Source of the DNA: Pseudomonadota bacterium
GTDB lineage: Bacteria; Pseudomonadota; Gammaproteobacteria; Steroidobacterales; Steroidobacteraceae
NCBI GenBank assembly: GCA_023433705.1
Contig: JAEYUC010000065.1
Location: 1-64,000 of the forward strand
Direction of reading: 5' to 3'
Length of the DNA stretch: 64,000 bases
In this document: positions 42,789 to 51,175 of the stretch, one piece after another
Layout of the letters: the number at the start of each line of letters is the position of its first letter
How positions within the stretch are numbered: position 1 is the stretch's first letter
Position numbers and translations under genes: made by a program
Notes under the pieces: generated by a model
What the model was told of the DNA's origin: nothing
The model's input: the letters and a program-made list of their open reading frames with translations, nothing else
Database searches by the model: none

Positions 42789-43847
42789 TCAGCGCGCGGC
42801 GGCGAGATGCATGATCGCGAGGCGCGCCCAGAGGCGATCGACTTCGGCGCGTCGATGATCGTCGGCGAGCACGATCGCGCGCGCCGACAATTCGCGCATG
42901 TGCCCGCGCTTCACGAGCATCAGCAGTGCGCCGGCCAGCCGTCCGAACCGCACCGAGCGCGCGAGCCCGGGCTCGGCGGGCGCCAGCAGGATGCCGCGCA
43001 GATCCGCGGGCAGGTGCCAGTTCTCCGCGATGCGCATCGCGGTGGGCGGCACCCAGTCGTCGAGTAGCCTGGCCATGGCGGCGGGGCGGATGTTGTCAGC
43101 GCCCGGGCAATGTTCGCGCGCGATGCGGAACACCGCGTTGCTCGCAAGGCCCAGCAGCATCACGAGCAGGCGCGCACTGAACGCATCCGCGCGATCGATG
43201 CGAACCGCGTGGAGCTCGGCGCTCGCGGCCGCGTACTGGCTGTGCTCCCACGTCGCCTCGGCGAACGAAGAGAACGGTCCGCGCGCGCCCGTCATCACGG
43301 GGTGCAGCAACGCGGTCGCAACCAGCGAACGCAAGCCATCCGTGCCCACGAGCGCGACGGCCTTCTCGAGGCTTTCGATGGGTTTGCTGCCGCTGAATCG
43401 ATAGAAAGAGCTGTTCGCCAGCCTGAGCAGACCGCCCAGGAGCGCGCCATCTTCGCCGATGATCTTCGCCATCTCGCGCAGGGAATTCGAGTCGTTGTTG
43501 ATCGCGCTCATGAGCCGCGGCAACAGCGACGGCCGGCGCGGCAGATACTTCGCCTGCAGCTCGAGATCGCCGAGCACACGTGCGGCCGGTTCGAGTTCGG
43601 CGAGTTCCGATGCGGGGGCCTCACGGCGCAGGTCCTCGAGGCTTGCATCGAGCGCGAGCGCGGTGAAACGCCGCATCGCGACGTCCGCATGTACACCGGG
43701 AAAACGCGCATCGCCCACCGCCGCGCTCGTGGGGCGAGGCTGCGCGCGGCTTCCCTGCCGATCGTTGATTTCGCGCGGGCGCCTGCGCGCCCCACCGAAC
43801 CATTGACCCACAAGAGAGCCGATCCCGGAGCGGATGGCGGCAATCAT
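42789..43847 (-). CDS. HDOD-domain protein
   Basis: A 352-residue cytosolic protein. After a roughly 90-residue N-terminal region of no known fold, the HDOD domain spans about 105-290: LPRRPSLLPRLMSAINNDSNSLREMAKIIGEDGALLGGLLRLANSSFYRF, IESLEKAVALVGTDGLRSLV, ATWEHSQYAAASAELHAVR and LLGLASNAVFRIARE. The domain resembles HD phosphohydrolases but usually lacks the metal site, as here (the HD position is not preserved). HDOD proteins act as signalling scaffolds in motility and stress. No GGDEF, EAL or receiver domain is attached. It is transcribed divergently from the TonB-dependent receptor. Confidence 0.9.
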   Translation of the reverse strand: MIAAIRSGIGSLVGQWFGGARRRPREINDRQGSRAQPRPTSAAVGDARFPGVHADVAMRRFTALALDASLEDLRREAPASELAELEPAARVLGDLELQAKYLPRRPSLLPRLMSAINNDSNSLREMAKIIGEDGALLGGLLRLANSSFYRFSGSKPIESLEKAVALVGTDGLRSLVATALLHPVMTGARGPFSSFAEATWEHSQYAAASAELHAVRIDRADAFSARLLVMLLGLASNAVFRIAREHCPGADNIRPAAMARLLDDWVPPTAMRIAENWHLPADLRGILLAPAEPGLARSVRFGRLAGALLMLVKRGHMRELSARAIVLADDHRRAEVDRLWARLAIMHLAAAR

Positions 43848-43974
43848 GGTCAGGGGTTATCGGCGGGACCCGCCTGAACTGAAGCGCGATCATCGGATGA
43901 CCGCGTGACCGGGCCGCCAGTCAAACTACCCGCCGCGCCGTTTCTGCGAGCTTCCCCTATCCACTCGCGCGGCG

Positions 43975-43990
43975 GGGATTACTTAATCCC
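43975..43990. promoter_or_regulatory. Inverted repeat upstream of the second TonB-dependent receptor
   Basis: GGGATT-ACTT-AATCCC is a six-base perfect dyad in the divergent gap between the HDOD gene and the receptor gene. A weak TATATG-like -10 element lies about 11 bp downstream (44001-44006), and TTACTT within the dyad could be the -35. The placement fits an operator, but the dyad is short and no regulator is encoded next to it. Confidence 0.3.
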
Positions 43991-44052
43991 GGCATCGTGA
44001 TATATGCCGGAGGTCAACGATTGTTGGCCGATCAGGGAGTCATGATCGCGGA

Positions 44053-45945
44053 ATGAAGCGGACCCTGGGCCTTGTTGCGCTCGTGGTATTGGCAGCCTCG
44101 CCGGCGCGCGCCGACGACGAGACGTTGCGCGCGCTCAAGTCGATGTCGGTCGACCAGTTGCTCGACATCGAGGTGACGTCGGTGTCGAAGCGGCGCGAGC
44201 CGCTCGCCGGCGCAGCCGCATCCATCTACGTCATCACCGCCGAAGCGTTGCGCCGCTCCGGCGCGACGACGCTTCCCGAAGCGCTGCGGCTCGCTCCCAA
44301 TCTCCAGGTCGCGCGCATCGACGCCGGCCAGTACGCCATCAGCGCGCGCGGCTTCAACAATGCGATCGGCAACAAGCTGCTGGTGCTCGTCGACGGCCGC
44401 ACTGTCTACACACCGTTGTTCTCGGGCGTGTTCTGGGATCAGCAGGACGTGCTGCTCGAGGACGTCGAGCGCATCGAAGTGATCAGCGGACCGGGCGCGA
44501 CGTTGTGGGGCGCGAACGCGGTCAACGGCGTCATCAACGTCATCACCCGTTCGGCGCAGGATACGACCGGCGTTTTTCTCGCGGGCGCCGGCAGCGACAC
44601 CGAGCTCGGCGCGGCGCTGCGTTACGGCCGGGAATTCGGCTCCGGCGCATTCCGCGTGTACGGCAGGTATTCGGAGTTCGGCAAGTCCGAGCGCTCCGGC
44701 GGCATCCCGCTCAACGACGACTGGCAACGCGCGCAGATCGGGTTTCGCGCCGACTGGCGCCGCGAGCAGGATTCCTTCACGGTGCAGGGCGACGCCTACG
44801 ATGGCCAGACCAGCCATCGCGGGTTCATCGGAGCCTTCGAGCTCACGCCCGTCTCGGTGTCCGGCGCCAATCTGCTCGGCCGATGGCAGCGCGACTTCAG
44901 CGCGGATTCGCAACTCCAGGTCCAGGTGTATTTCGACCGCACCGAGCGCGACGACGCGCTGTTCTATGGGCCCACCGCGGACATCATCGATCTCGACTTC
45001 CAGCACGCGTTCGCTCGCGGCGCGCATCGCCTGATCTGGGGCGGTGGTTATCGCCAGGGCCACGACGAGATCGATCCCGGATTCGCGACGATATTCGTGC
45101 CCGACAGCAAGTCGCTGTCGTGGGCGAACCTGTTCGTCCAGGACGACATCGAGTTGACCCGCTCGCTGACCGCCATGCTCGGCGTCAAGTTCGAGTACAA
45201 CGACTACACCGGTGTCGAAGTGCTTCCCAACGCGCGTCTCGCGTGGAAGGCGTCCGACAAACAAGTCGTATGGACTTCGTTGTCGCGCGCGGTGCGCGCG
45301 CCGGCGCGTTACGACCGCGACGTGCGGTTCCCGGGCTTTCCGCCCTACTTCGTCGTGGGTGGCCCGGACTTCGAATCCGAAGTCGCCAACGTGATCGAGC
45401 TCGGCTACCGCGTGCAGCCGACCAACTCGCTGAACTTTTCCGTCACGGCCTTCGCGCACCTGTGGGACAAGGTGCGCAGCGGCACGGCCATCCCCGTGGA
45501 GATCGAGAACAAGATCGAGGGCGAGATCTACGGCATCGAAGCCTGGGGCGAATATCGGCCGGTGAAGTGGTGGCTCATCTCCGCCGGCTTCAACTGGATG
45601 GAAGACGAGCTGCGGTTGAAACCCGACAGCACCGACCCGGTGGGCGTGAACAACGACACGTTGCGCAACGATCCCGACTACGTCGCGATGCTGCGCTCGC
45701 GCTTCGACCTGCCGGCATCGCTGCAGCTCGACTTCAATTTCCGGCACACGGCCCGGCTGCCCGCGCCGGTCGTACCGGCCTACACCGAACTGGACGTGCG
45801 CCTGGCGTGGCCAGTCATGCCGGGACTCGAGCTGTCGCTGGTCGGCCGCAATCTCCTGAACGGCAGCCATCCCGAATATGGCAACGAGGCTTCGCGGGCG
45901 CTCATCGAACGCAGCGTGCTCGGGCAGGTGCGCTGGCAGTTCTGA
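44053..45945 (+). CDS. TonB-dependent outer-membrane receptor (vitamin/siderophore-receptor size class)
   Basis: A 630-residue receptor with a short signal peptide (RTLGLVALVVLAASPARA). The pre-plug SVDQLLDIEVTSVSKRREPL is followed by plug motifs AGAAASIYVITAEALRRSGATTLPEALRLAPNL, AISARGFNNAIGNKLLVLVDGR, LLEDVERIEVISGPGATLWGANAVNGVINVITR. The barrel ends with VRWQF, the terminal aromatic required for outer-membrane insertion. The size and the IEVTSVSKR start resemble the BtuB/colicin-receptor-like group rather than the large receptor at 28168. The cargo cannot be told from sequence. No TonB or ABC transporter gene is adjacent. Confidence 0.92.
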   Translation: MKRTLGLVALVVLAASPARADDETLRALKSMSVDQLLDIEVTSVSKRREPLAGAAASIYVITAEALRRSGATTLPEALRLAPNLQVARIDAGQYAISARGFNNAIGNKLLVLVDGRTVYTPLFSGVFWDQQDVLLEDVERIEVISGPGATLWGANAVNGVINVITRSAQDTTGVFLAGAGSDTELGAALRYGREFGSGAFRVYGRYSEFGKSERSGGIPLNDDWQRAQIGFRADWRREQDSFTVQGDAYDGQTSHRGFIGAFELTPVSVSGANLLGRWQRDFSADSQLQVQVYFDRTERDDALFYGPTADIIDLDFQHAFARGAHRLIWGGGYRQGHDEIDPGFATIFVPDSKSLSWANLFVQDDIELTRSLTAMLGVKFEYNDYTGVEVLPNARLAWKASDKQVVWTSLSRAVRAPARYDRDVRFPGFPPYFVVGGPDFESEVANVIELGYRVQPTNSLNFSVTAFAHLWDKVRSGTAIPVEIENKIEGEIYGIEAWGEYRPVKWWLISAGFNWMEDELRLKPDSTDPVGVNNDTLRNDPDYVAMLRSRFDLPASLQLDFNFRHTARLPAPVVPAYTELDVRLAWPVMPGLELSLVGRNLLNGSHPEYGNEASRALIERSVLGQVRWQF

Positions 45946-45950
45946 GCGCG

Positions 45951-45964
45951 GCCCGCGCGCGGGC
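45951..45964. terminator. GC-rich perfect palindrome between convergent genes
   Basis: GCCCGCG followed directly by CGCGGGC, a 14-bp perfect palindrome six bases after the receptor stop, in the short gap between convergent genes. There is no T run, so an intrinsic terminator is only possible, and a hairpin with no loop would open at its centre. Confidence 0.35.
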
Positions 45965-45996
45965 TTCAGGCACGCGGAAGATCCGGGGCCGTCGCA

Positions 45997-47766
45997 TCAC
46001 TCGCCCAGCGCCGCGTATTTCACGATCCGGAACCGGGCACCCTGCGCCGCGCGGATCTTTTCGGCCAGCTTCTCGTGCAGCTCGGGCTTCCACGTCGTCC
46101 ACCGCGCGAAGAACGCGGCGACGGCCGCATCGCCGCCCTCGTGCTGCAGCCGCAGGACTTCCTTCAGCAACGACTCGATCGTCTCGAAGTAGCGGTCGTA
46201 GTGGATAGTCAGCCGGGCGGTGACCGGATCGGCGCTGATAAGACCCTTGTCGAGGAACCAGTTGAACTGCACGAGCTGCATGGTCTGGTACGGCTGATCG
46301 GCGCGTGGTTTGACGTTCTGCAACGTGCGCTTGATGCCGCTCGCCTGTATCGCGCGCAACGATGGATGTTTCATTCGATGCAGCGCGAACAGCGATACGA
46401 GATCGGATTTCATTTCTTCGACGGCGTCCGCGTGATTGGCGAGCGCGACGTCGAGCGTTCGCCCCTGGCGGTCGCGGTCGGGACCGAGGTAGTGGCCGAT
46501 TTCGTGCCACAACGTGCGCAGGAAGTTCCCCTCGGGTTTGAGATCGCCGCCGTGCGCGTCGGCCGTGGCGGCGCGCCAGATGCGTTCGTCAGCCGCGAAC
46601 AGCACGGGGTTCTTCATGATGTTCCCGCGCAGCAGGATGGTCCGGCCATAACGCCGCGAGAACAACGCGTCGTTCGGCAGGATGGTCGCGGTGTTGGTGC
46701 CGCGCGCCTGGCCGAAGTCCGCGATCACGTCGTAGACGCCGACCGGAATGTCGTCGCGCACGCGCTTGCGCGGCTCGTACGGCAGCGCGTCCTCTATGGA
46801 CTGGATGCCGCCGAGCGCCTTGCGCAATTCCTCCGAAGCGGCTTCGTCGCGCAGCAGGATGCTCATGCTGTGGAAGGCCTTCACGCCGAACAATGCGTCG
46901 TCGTAGGTTTCATACGCGCCGATCTGCGCGTTCAGCCGCGCGAAGCGCCCGGTGACCCACGACGCGTCGCCGGACTCGTAGTCGTTCGAGACGAGATCGC
47001 GCGCCCGGTTACGCAGGTAGCGCGCGAACTCGGCATCCGAGGCCTCGACCTTGTCGGCGGCGCTCATCAGCAATGCAAACGCGCGCGTCATTTCCCGTGG
47101 ATAGGCGATGGCGTACGGCACCGCGTAGAACGCATCCGGCGAAGCGCGTTTCGCGAGCGCCCGCAAGCTTTCCATCCGGCCGGGATGCAGCTCGCGGATC
47201 AGCGGGAAACGCTCGAGCGTCGCAAGATCCGCTTCGATGTTCGCGCGCGTCGCGCGCCGCACGACCGAGCGTTCCGCGAGGATTTCGTCGCGCGATGCCG
47301 GGTTGGCGGAAAGGAATCCATCCACCTGCTGCTTCGTCGCGCCCGGTGGATAGACATTCTTGCCGCGCGCCTCCTCGGCGACCGGCAGGAACGGCACGCG
47401 CCGGTTGTCGAGCGTGGTCGCGATCGGACCCTGGTTGAGCCGGTAGAGATCGAGCAGGTTGCGCGTGGCGACCGGCATGCCGAGCTTCGCATGCAGCGAC
47501 GTGAGGTTCGCGACGGCGGCTTCGGCTTGTGCATGCCGCGAACGCTCGAACACGGTTTGCATGAGCGCACCGACCGCCAGCAGATCCCGCAGCGCGGCGC
47601 GCTCCGCATCCGTCAGCGCATCGAGCGACGGCGCCAGCCTGATGTGCTCGGTCTTCGCCAGGATCTCGGCGGATTGCGCCTCGGGCCAGTATCCGGGCGG
47701 CAGCGCAGTCTGCGAATGCGAAAGAGTCGAGAGACAGACGAGTATCGAGGCGAGTGCCAGGCGCAT
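45997..47766 (-). CDS. M49-like (dipeptidyl-peptidase III-related) zinc metallopeptidase, exported
   Basis: A 589-residue protein with signal peptide (RLALASILVCLSTLSHSQ). The zinc site is LWHEIGHYLGP (H421, E422, H425), with a second motif VEEMKSDLVSLF about 25 residues later (E450-E451). These match the M49-like proteins, which have HELSHGLGP and EEAKADVLGL, rather than the six-residue HELLGH of eukaryotic DPP III. Other family features are a helical N-terminal half with a YPREMTRAFALL region and LPNDALFSRRYGRTILLRGNIM. It probably cleaves dipeptides or short peptides in the periplasm. ATG 47766 was chosen because it begins the signal peptide; an ATG 11 codons upstream precedes it. Confidence 0.8.
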   Translation of the reverse strand: MRLALASILVCLSTLSHSQTALPPGYWPEAQSAEILAKTEHIRLAPSLDALTDAERAALRDLLAVGALMQTVFERSRHAQAEAAVANLTSLHAKLGMPVATRNLLDLYRLNQGPIATTLDNRRVPFLPVAEEARGKNVYPPGATKQQVDGFLSANPASRDEILAERSVVRRATRANIEADLATLERFPLIRELHPGRMESLRALAKRASPDAFYAVPYAIAYPREMTRAFALLMSAADKVEASDAEFARYLRNRARDLVSNDYESGDASWVTGRFARLNAQIGAYETYDDALFGVKAFHSMSILLRDEAASEELRKALGGIQSIEDALPYEPRKRVRDDIPVGVYDVIADFGQARGTNTATILPNDALFSRRYGRTILLRGNIMKNPVLFAADERIWRAATADAHGGDLKPEGNFLRTLWHEIGHYLGPDRDRQGRTLDVALANHADAVEEMKSDLVSLFALHRMKHPSLRAIQASGIKRTLQNVKPRADQPYQTMQLVQFNWFLDKGLISADPVTARLTIHYDRYFETIESLLKEVLRLQHEGGDAAVAAFFARWTTWKPELHEKLAEKIRAAQGARFRIVKYAALGE

Positions 47767-47919
47767 GATCCGCTCCAGAGCGTGGATGGGCCGATTCAAG
47801 CACAGGGGCCGGCGCAGGGAAATCTCCCGGACGATCGCGCATGAACGCCGGACGGCCAGTCATTCAGAAGGGCGCGCCGCGCGGCTACAGTGCCGCGCAA
47901 CCATTCAGGAGTGACGACG

Positions 47920-48342
47920 ATGACGCATTCGAGCAGCTGCTTCTGCGGCGAAGTGAAATTCGAAGTGACGGGTGATCCCGTCGCGATGGGTTATTGCCAC
48001 TGTTCCTCGTGCCGTCACTGGTCGGCGGGACCCGTCAATGCATTCACGCTGTGGAAGCCGGATGCACTCAGGGTGACGCAGGGCGCCGAGAGCATCGGCA
48101 CGTTCAACAAGACGCCGGGAAGCTCGCGGCAGTGGTGCAGGAAGTGCGGCGGGCACTTGTTCACGGATCATCCCGGATTCGGTCTCGTCGACGTGTATGC
48201 CGCGCTGCTCCCGAAGCTGAGCTTCGAGCCCGGAGTGCACGTGAACTACGCCGAGACCGTGCTGCGCATTCACGACGGCAAGCCGAAGCTCAAGGATTTC
48301 CCGGCGGAACTTGGTGGCTCCGGAATCAGCGTTCCGGAGTGA
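47920..48342 (+). CDS. GFA-family (glutathione-dependent formaldehyde-activating-like) zinc protein
   Basis: A 140-residue Mss4-fold protein. Zinc ligands are all present: C7-x-C9, C26-x-C28-x2-C31 (GYCHCSSC) and C73-x2-C76 (WCRKCGG). The family is named for a glutathione/formaldehyde adduct enzyme, but most bacterial members, including short ones like this, have no proven reaction. It starts at ATG 47920 behind AGGAG; an upstream in-frame ATG at 47890 is less well placed. The last 17 bases overlap the convergent EEP-family gene. Confidence 0.92.
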   Translation: MTHSSSCFCGEVKFEVTGDPVAMGYCHCSSCRHWSAGPVNAFTLWKPDALRVTQGAESIGTFNKTPGSSRQWCRKCGGHLFTDHPGFGLVDVYAALLPKLSFEPGVHVNYAETVLRIHDGKPKLKDFPAELGGSGISVPE

Positions 48343-49282
48343 CTCGTGATGTCTGATCACCGATCGACAGATCGTTGATCGTCGCGAAGTGATCGGACCC
48401 CACGCTGTCGCCGACCTGCACGTTGGCCACGATCACCGCGCCGGCGACCAGGCATTGGTCGATACGGATGCGCAGCACCGCCGGCAGGCGCGACGACCAT
48501 GTAGTTAGAAGACCGCGGCCGGCCGCGCAATCGCGTACGCCGGGATTCTTCAGCACATCGCGCAAATGGCTCGACCAGGGCGTCACGTTGAAGTCGCCGA
48601 CCGCGACGCAGGCGTGCCTGCATTCCGCGAGCTCGCGTCCGAGGGCCTGCAACTGCGCATTGCGGACGTCGGCCGTTTTCGGCATCACGGGCCAGATGAG
48701 ATGGGCGCCATAGAGCCGGAAGGTCCGATCGCCGAGATCGACGTCGGCGCGCGCCGCAACCCTCACTCCGTCGCGCGTCGCCACCTGCGGAGCCATGAGC
48801 GGCCAGCGGCTCAGGATCGCGACGCCCCACAAACCGTCGTTCTCCGCCAGGTAATGGTGCGGCAGCTTCGGAAGTAGCTTGGCGAGCTGCTCCGCCTTCT
48901 CCGTCGGCGTCAGTTCGGCGAGCACCACGACGTCGACCGCCAGCGAATCCAGGTGAGCCGCAATGTCGGCCAGGTTCTCGTTCTTCACGTGCACGTTGAA
49001 CGCGGCCACGCGTACCGTCCTCGCATTCGCCAACGGCCGCGGCGCGGGCGCGAAGAATGCGCCGTACATCGGCCACAGGTTGAGCGCGAGCCCGATGACG
49101 GCAAAACCCGCGACGCGCCAACGTCGCATCACGAGAGCGACGATCATCGCGAGGATCAGCGCCAGCGCGAAGTGCGTGCGGAAGTTGACGAGCATCTCGG
49201 CCGCCCAGAGCCAACGCCCGGCGAACGAGAGCAGCGTCGCGATGATCAGCGCGCCCGTGACCCGAGCGAGGATTCCGGCCAT
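48326..49282 (-). CDS. Membrane-anchored endonuclease/exonuclease/phosphatase (EEP) family protein
   Basis: A 318-residue protein. Three N-terminal hydrophobic helices (about 1-80: ARVTGALIIATLLSFAGRWLW, ALALILAMIVALVM, AGFAVIGLALNLWPMYGAFF) anchor an EEP catalytic domain. Its motifs are VAAFNVHVKNENLADI (N-x-H/N start), VVVLAELTPTEKA (metal Glu), YGAHLIWPV, VAVGDFNVTPWS (GDFN) and VGSDHFATI (SDH). Members cut nucleic acids, sphingolipids or phosphoinositides; membrane-anchored bacterial ones are mostly uncharacterised. The ATG at 49282 is preferred over a TTG just before it. The C-terminus overlaps the GFA gene by 17 bases on the other strand. Confidence 0.88.
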   Translation of the reverse strand: MAGILARVTGALIIATLLSFAGRWLWAAEMLVNFRTHFALALILAMIVALVMRRWRVAGFAVIGLALNLWPMYGAFFAPAPRPLANARTVRVAAFNVHVKNENLADIAAHLDSLAVDVVVLAELTPTEKAEQLAKLLPKLPHHYLAENDGLWGVAILSRWPLMAPQVATRDGVRVAARADVDLGDRTFRLYGAHLIWPVMPKTADVRNAQLQALGRELAECRHACVAVGDFNVTPWSSHLRDVLKNPGVRDCAAGRGLLTTWSSRLPAVLRIRIDQCLVAGAVIVANVQVGDSVGSDHFATINDLSIGDQTSRVTPER

Positions 49283-49515
49283 CAATGACGAGCCGCGGGC
49301 GATCAGGGCTTCGGCGTCGCGGCGATCCGCCGCACTTCATCGTGGCGGGTTGCGGAGAGGTGACGGCGTGCGTGCGATTTCATGCCCCGACTCTACCGGA
49401 TCGGCCCGACCGCGAGGCCGCGCCATGCGAGGAAACGAGCCGGATTGCGGGTCCGATGCGGTAACCCGCGGCCGGCGCGCTGGACTTGTTTGATATGCCC
49501 GTGGACCATGGCCGC

Positions 49516-51168
49516 ATGAAAACGATCATTTCCACCGTTTCCGCGTTGCTGGTCGTCACACTCGCCCACGCTGCGCCCTCTTTGCCCGAATTTTCGCCGG
49601 ATCGATTCCGCGCTCACGTGGAATTCCTGGCCGACGATCTGCTGGAAGGCCGCGACACGGGCTCGCGCGGCCACGAAATCGCCGCACGCTACGTGGCGGC
49701 GCAGCTCGCCTCGTACGGACTCGAGCCGGGCGGCGATGACGGCACCTGGTTCCAGCGCGTGACCTTCCAGAAAACCACCCGCGGCGCGGATCGCGGCTCG
49801 GTGAAGATTTCCGGCCCCGGCGGCGAGCGGAAGTTCGATCACGCCGACAACGTACTCGTCGGACTGCATCCGCGCGAGCCGAACCTCGACGTGTCGGCTC
49901 CGCTGGTGTTCGTGGGTTACGGCCTGGAAGACAAACTACTTGGATTCGACGACTACAAGGGACTCGACGTCAGGGGCGCCATCGTCGTCGTCTTGCGCGG
50001 CTTTCCGAAGGGCATGCCGAGCGAGGAAGGCGCGAACGCGAGCGCCATGAAAGGCCTGAACGCGCAGAAACATGGCGCGATCGGAATGCTCAGCGTGCAG
50101 ACCCTGGAATCGGAAAAGGCATTTCCGTGGGAACGCATTCTCGAATACGCCAACGATCCCGACTGCGCGTGGGTGCAGCCCGACGGCCAGGCATTCGACG
50201 AAGCGGCGAGCATCCGTGCGCGAGGCTTTCTGAATGGACCCGCGGCCGAGGCGGCGTTCGCCGGCGCGCCGCGTACGCTGGCCGACATCAGGGCGGAGGC
50301 CGACAAGCCCAGTGGCATGCCGCGTGGCTTCAAGCTCAAGACCCGCGCGGCCGTTCATGGCACCGCGACTTGGGAGCGAGTCTCGAGCCCCAACGTGATC
50401 GGCATTCTCAAGGGCTCGGATCCGGAATTGTCGAAGCAGTACACCGTGTTGTCGGCCCACCTCGACGGCCTGGGAATGAGGGTGGCCGGAGCAGACGACG
50501 CCAACGCTGACCGTATCCTCAACGGCGCGCTCGACAATGCCGCCGGGGTCGCCACGATGCTCGAAGTGGCGCGCGCCGCCGCGCTGGATCCGGACAAGGC
50601 CCGCCGTTCGATGATCTTCATCGCGACGACGGGAGAAGAATACGGACTGCTGGGCGCTGACTACTACGCACGCCACCCCAGCGTGCCCATCGGACAGATC
50701 GTCGGCAACGTGGATCTCGACATGCCACTGCTGCTCTACCCGTTCACGGACGTGGTCGCATTCGGCGCCGGTCATTCCACGATCGGACCGATGGTCGAAA
50801 AGGCCCTGGCGCCGATGAACATCAAACTATCGCCCGACCCCTGGCCCGCGCAGGGCATTTTCACGCGCTCGGATCACTATCAATTCGTGAAGCAGGGTGT
50901 GCCTGCGGTGTTCCTGGCCACCGGCACCGCCAATGGTGGCGAAAAGCATTGGGGCGAATTCCTGAGCGGCGCCTATCACAGCCCGCGCGACGACATCGCG
51001 CAGCAGATCGACTGGCAGGCCGGCGCGCGATTCGTCGAGGCCAACTATCGCATCACGCGCGCGATGTCGGATGCCGATCAGCGGCCGCTGTGGTTCAAGG
51101 GCAATTACTTCGGAGACACCTTCGCGCCCGGCGCGCCGCGCGCCGCGCCGTCGATGGCCAACCGGTGA
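49516..51168 (+). CDS. M28-family zinc aminopeptidase/carboxypeptidase, exported
   Basis: A 550-residue peptidase with signal peptide (KTIISTVSALLVVTLAHA). After an N-terminal LADDLLEGRDTGSRGHEIAARYVAAQL region and a PA-domain insertion (DVSAPLVFVGYGLEDK, VRGAIVVVLRG), the M28 catalytic part shows all zinc ligands: LSAHLDGLG (His), GALDNAAGVATMLE (bridging Asp), ATTGEEYGLLGAD (catalytic Glu and ligand Glu), GNVDLDMP (Asp) and GAYHSPRDD (His). Likely a periplasmic aminopeptidase. ATG 49516 begins the signal peptide. It converges on the large sugar-dehydrogenase gene with seven bases between. Confidence 0.93.
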   Translation: MKTIISTVSALLVVTLAHAAPSLPEFSPDRFRAHVEFLADDLLEGRDTGSRGHEIAARYVAAQLASYGLEPGGDDGTWFQRVTFQKTTRGADRGSVKISGPGGERKFDHADNVLVGLHPREPNLDVSAPLVFVGYGLEDKLLGFDDYKGLDVRGAIVVVLRGFPKGMPSEEGANASAMKGLNAQKHGAIGMLSVQTLESEKAFPWERILEYANDPDCAWVQPDGQAFDEAASIRARGFLNGPAAEAAFAGAPRTLADIRAEADKPSGMPRGFKLKTRAAVHGTATWERVSSPNVIGILKGSDPELSKQYTVLSAHLDGLGMRVAGADDANADRILNGALDNAAGVATMLEVARAAALDPDKARRSMIFIATTGEEYGLLGADYYARHPSVPIGQIVGNVDLDMPLLLYPFTDVVAFGAGHSTIGPMVEKALAPMNIKLSPDPWPAQGIFTRSDHYQFVKQGVPAVFLATGTANGGEKHWGEFLSGAYHSPRDDIAQQIDWQAGARFVEANYRITRAMSDADQRPLWFKGNYFGDTFAPGAPRAAPSMANR

Positions 51169-51175
51169 CCGAGGG

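Noticed and set aside
44032..45870. 612-codon minus-strand open frame opposite the TonB-dependent receptor
   Set aside because: Antisense shadow without any domain; the plus-strand receptor has all plug motifs and the terminal Phe.
46075..47844. 589-codon plus-strand open frame opposite the M49-like gene
   Set aside because: Shadow frame of low-complexity Arg/Val/Asp composition; the minus strand encodes the metallopeptidase.
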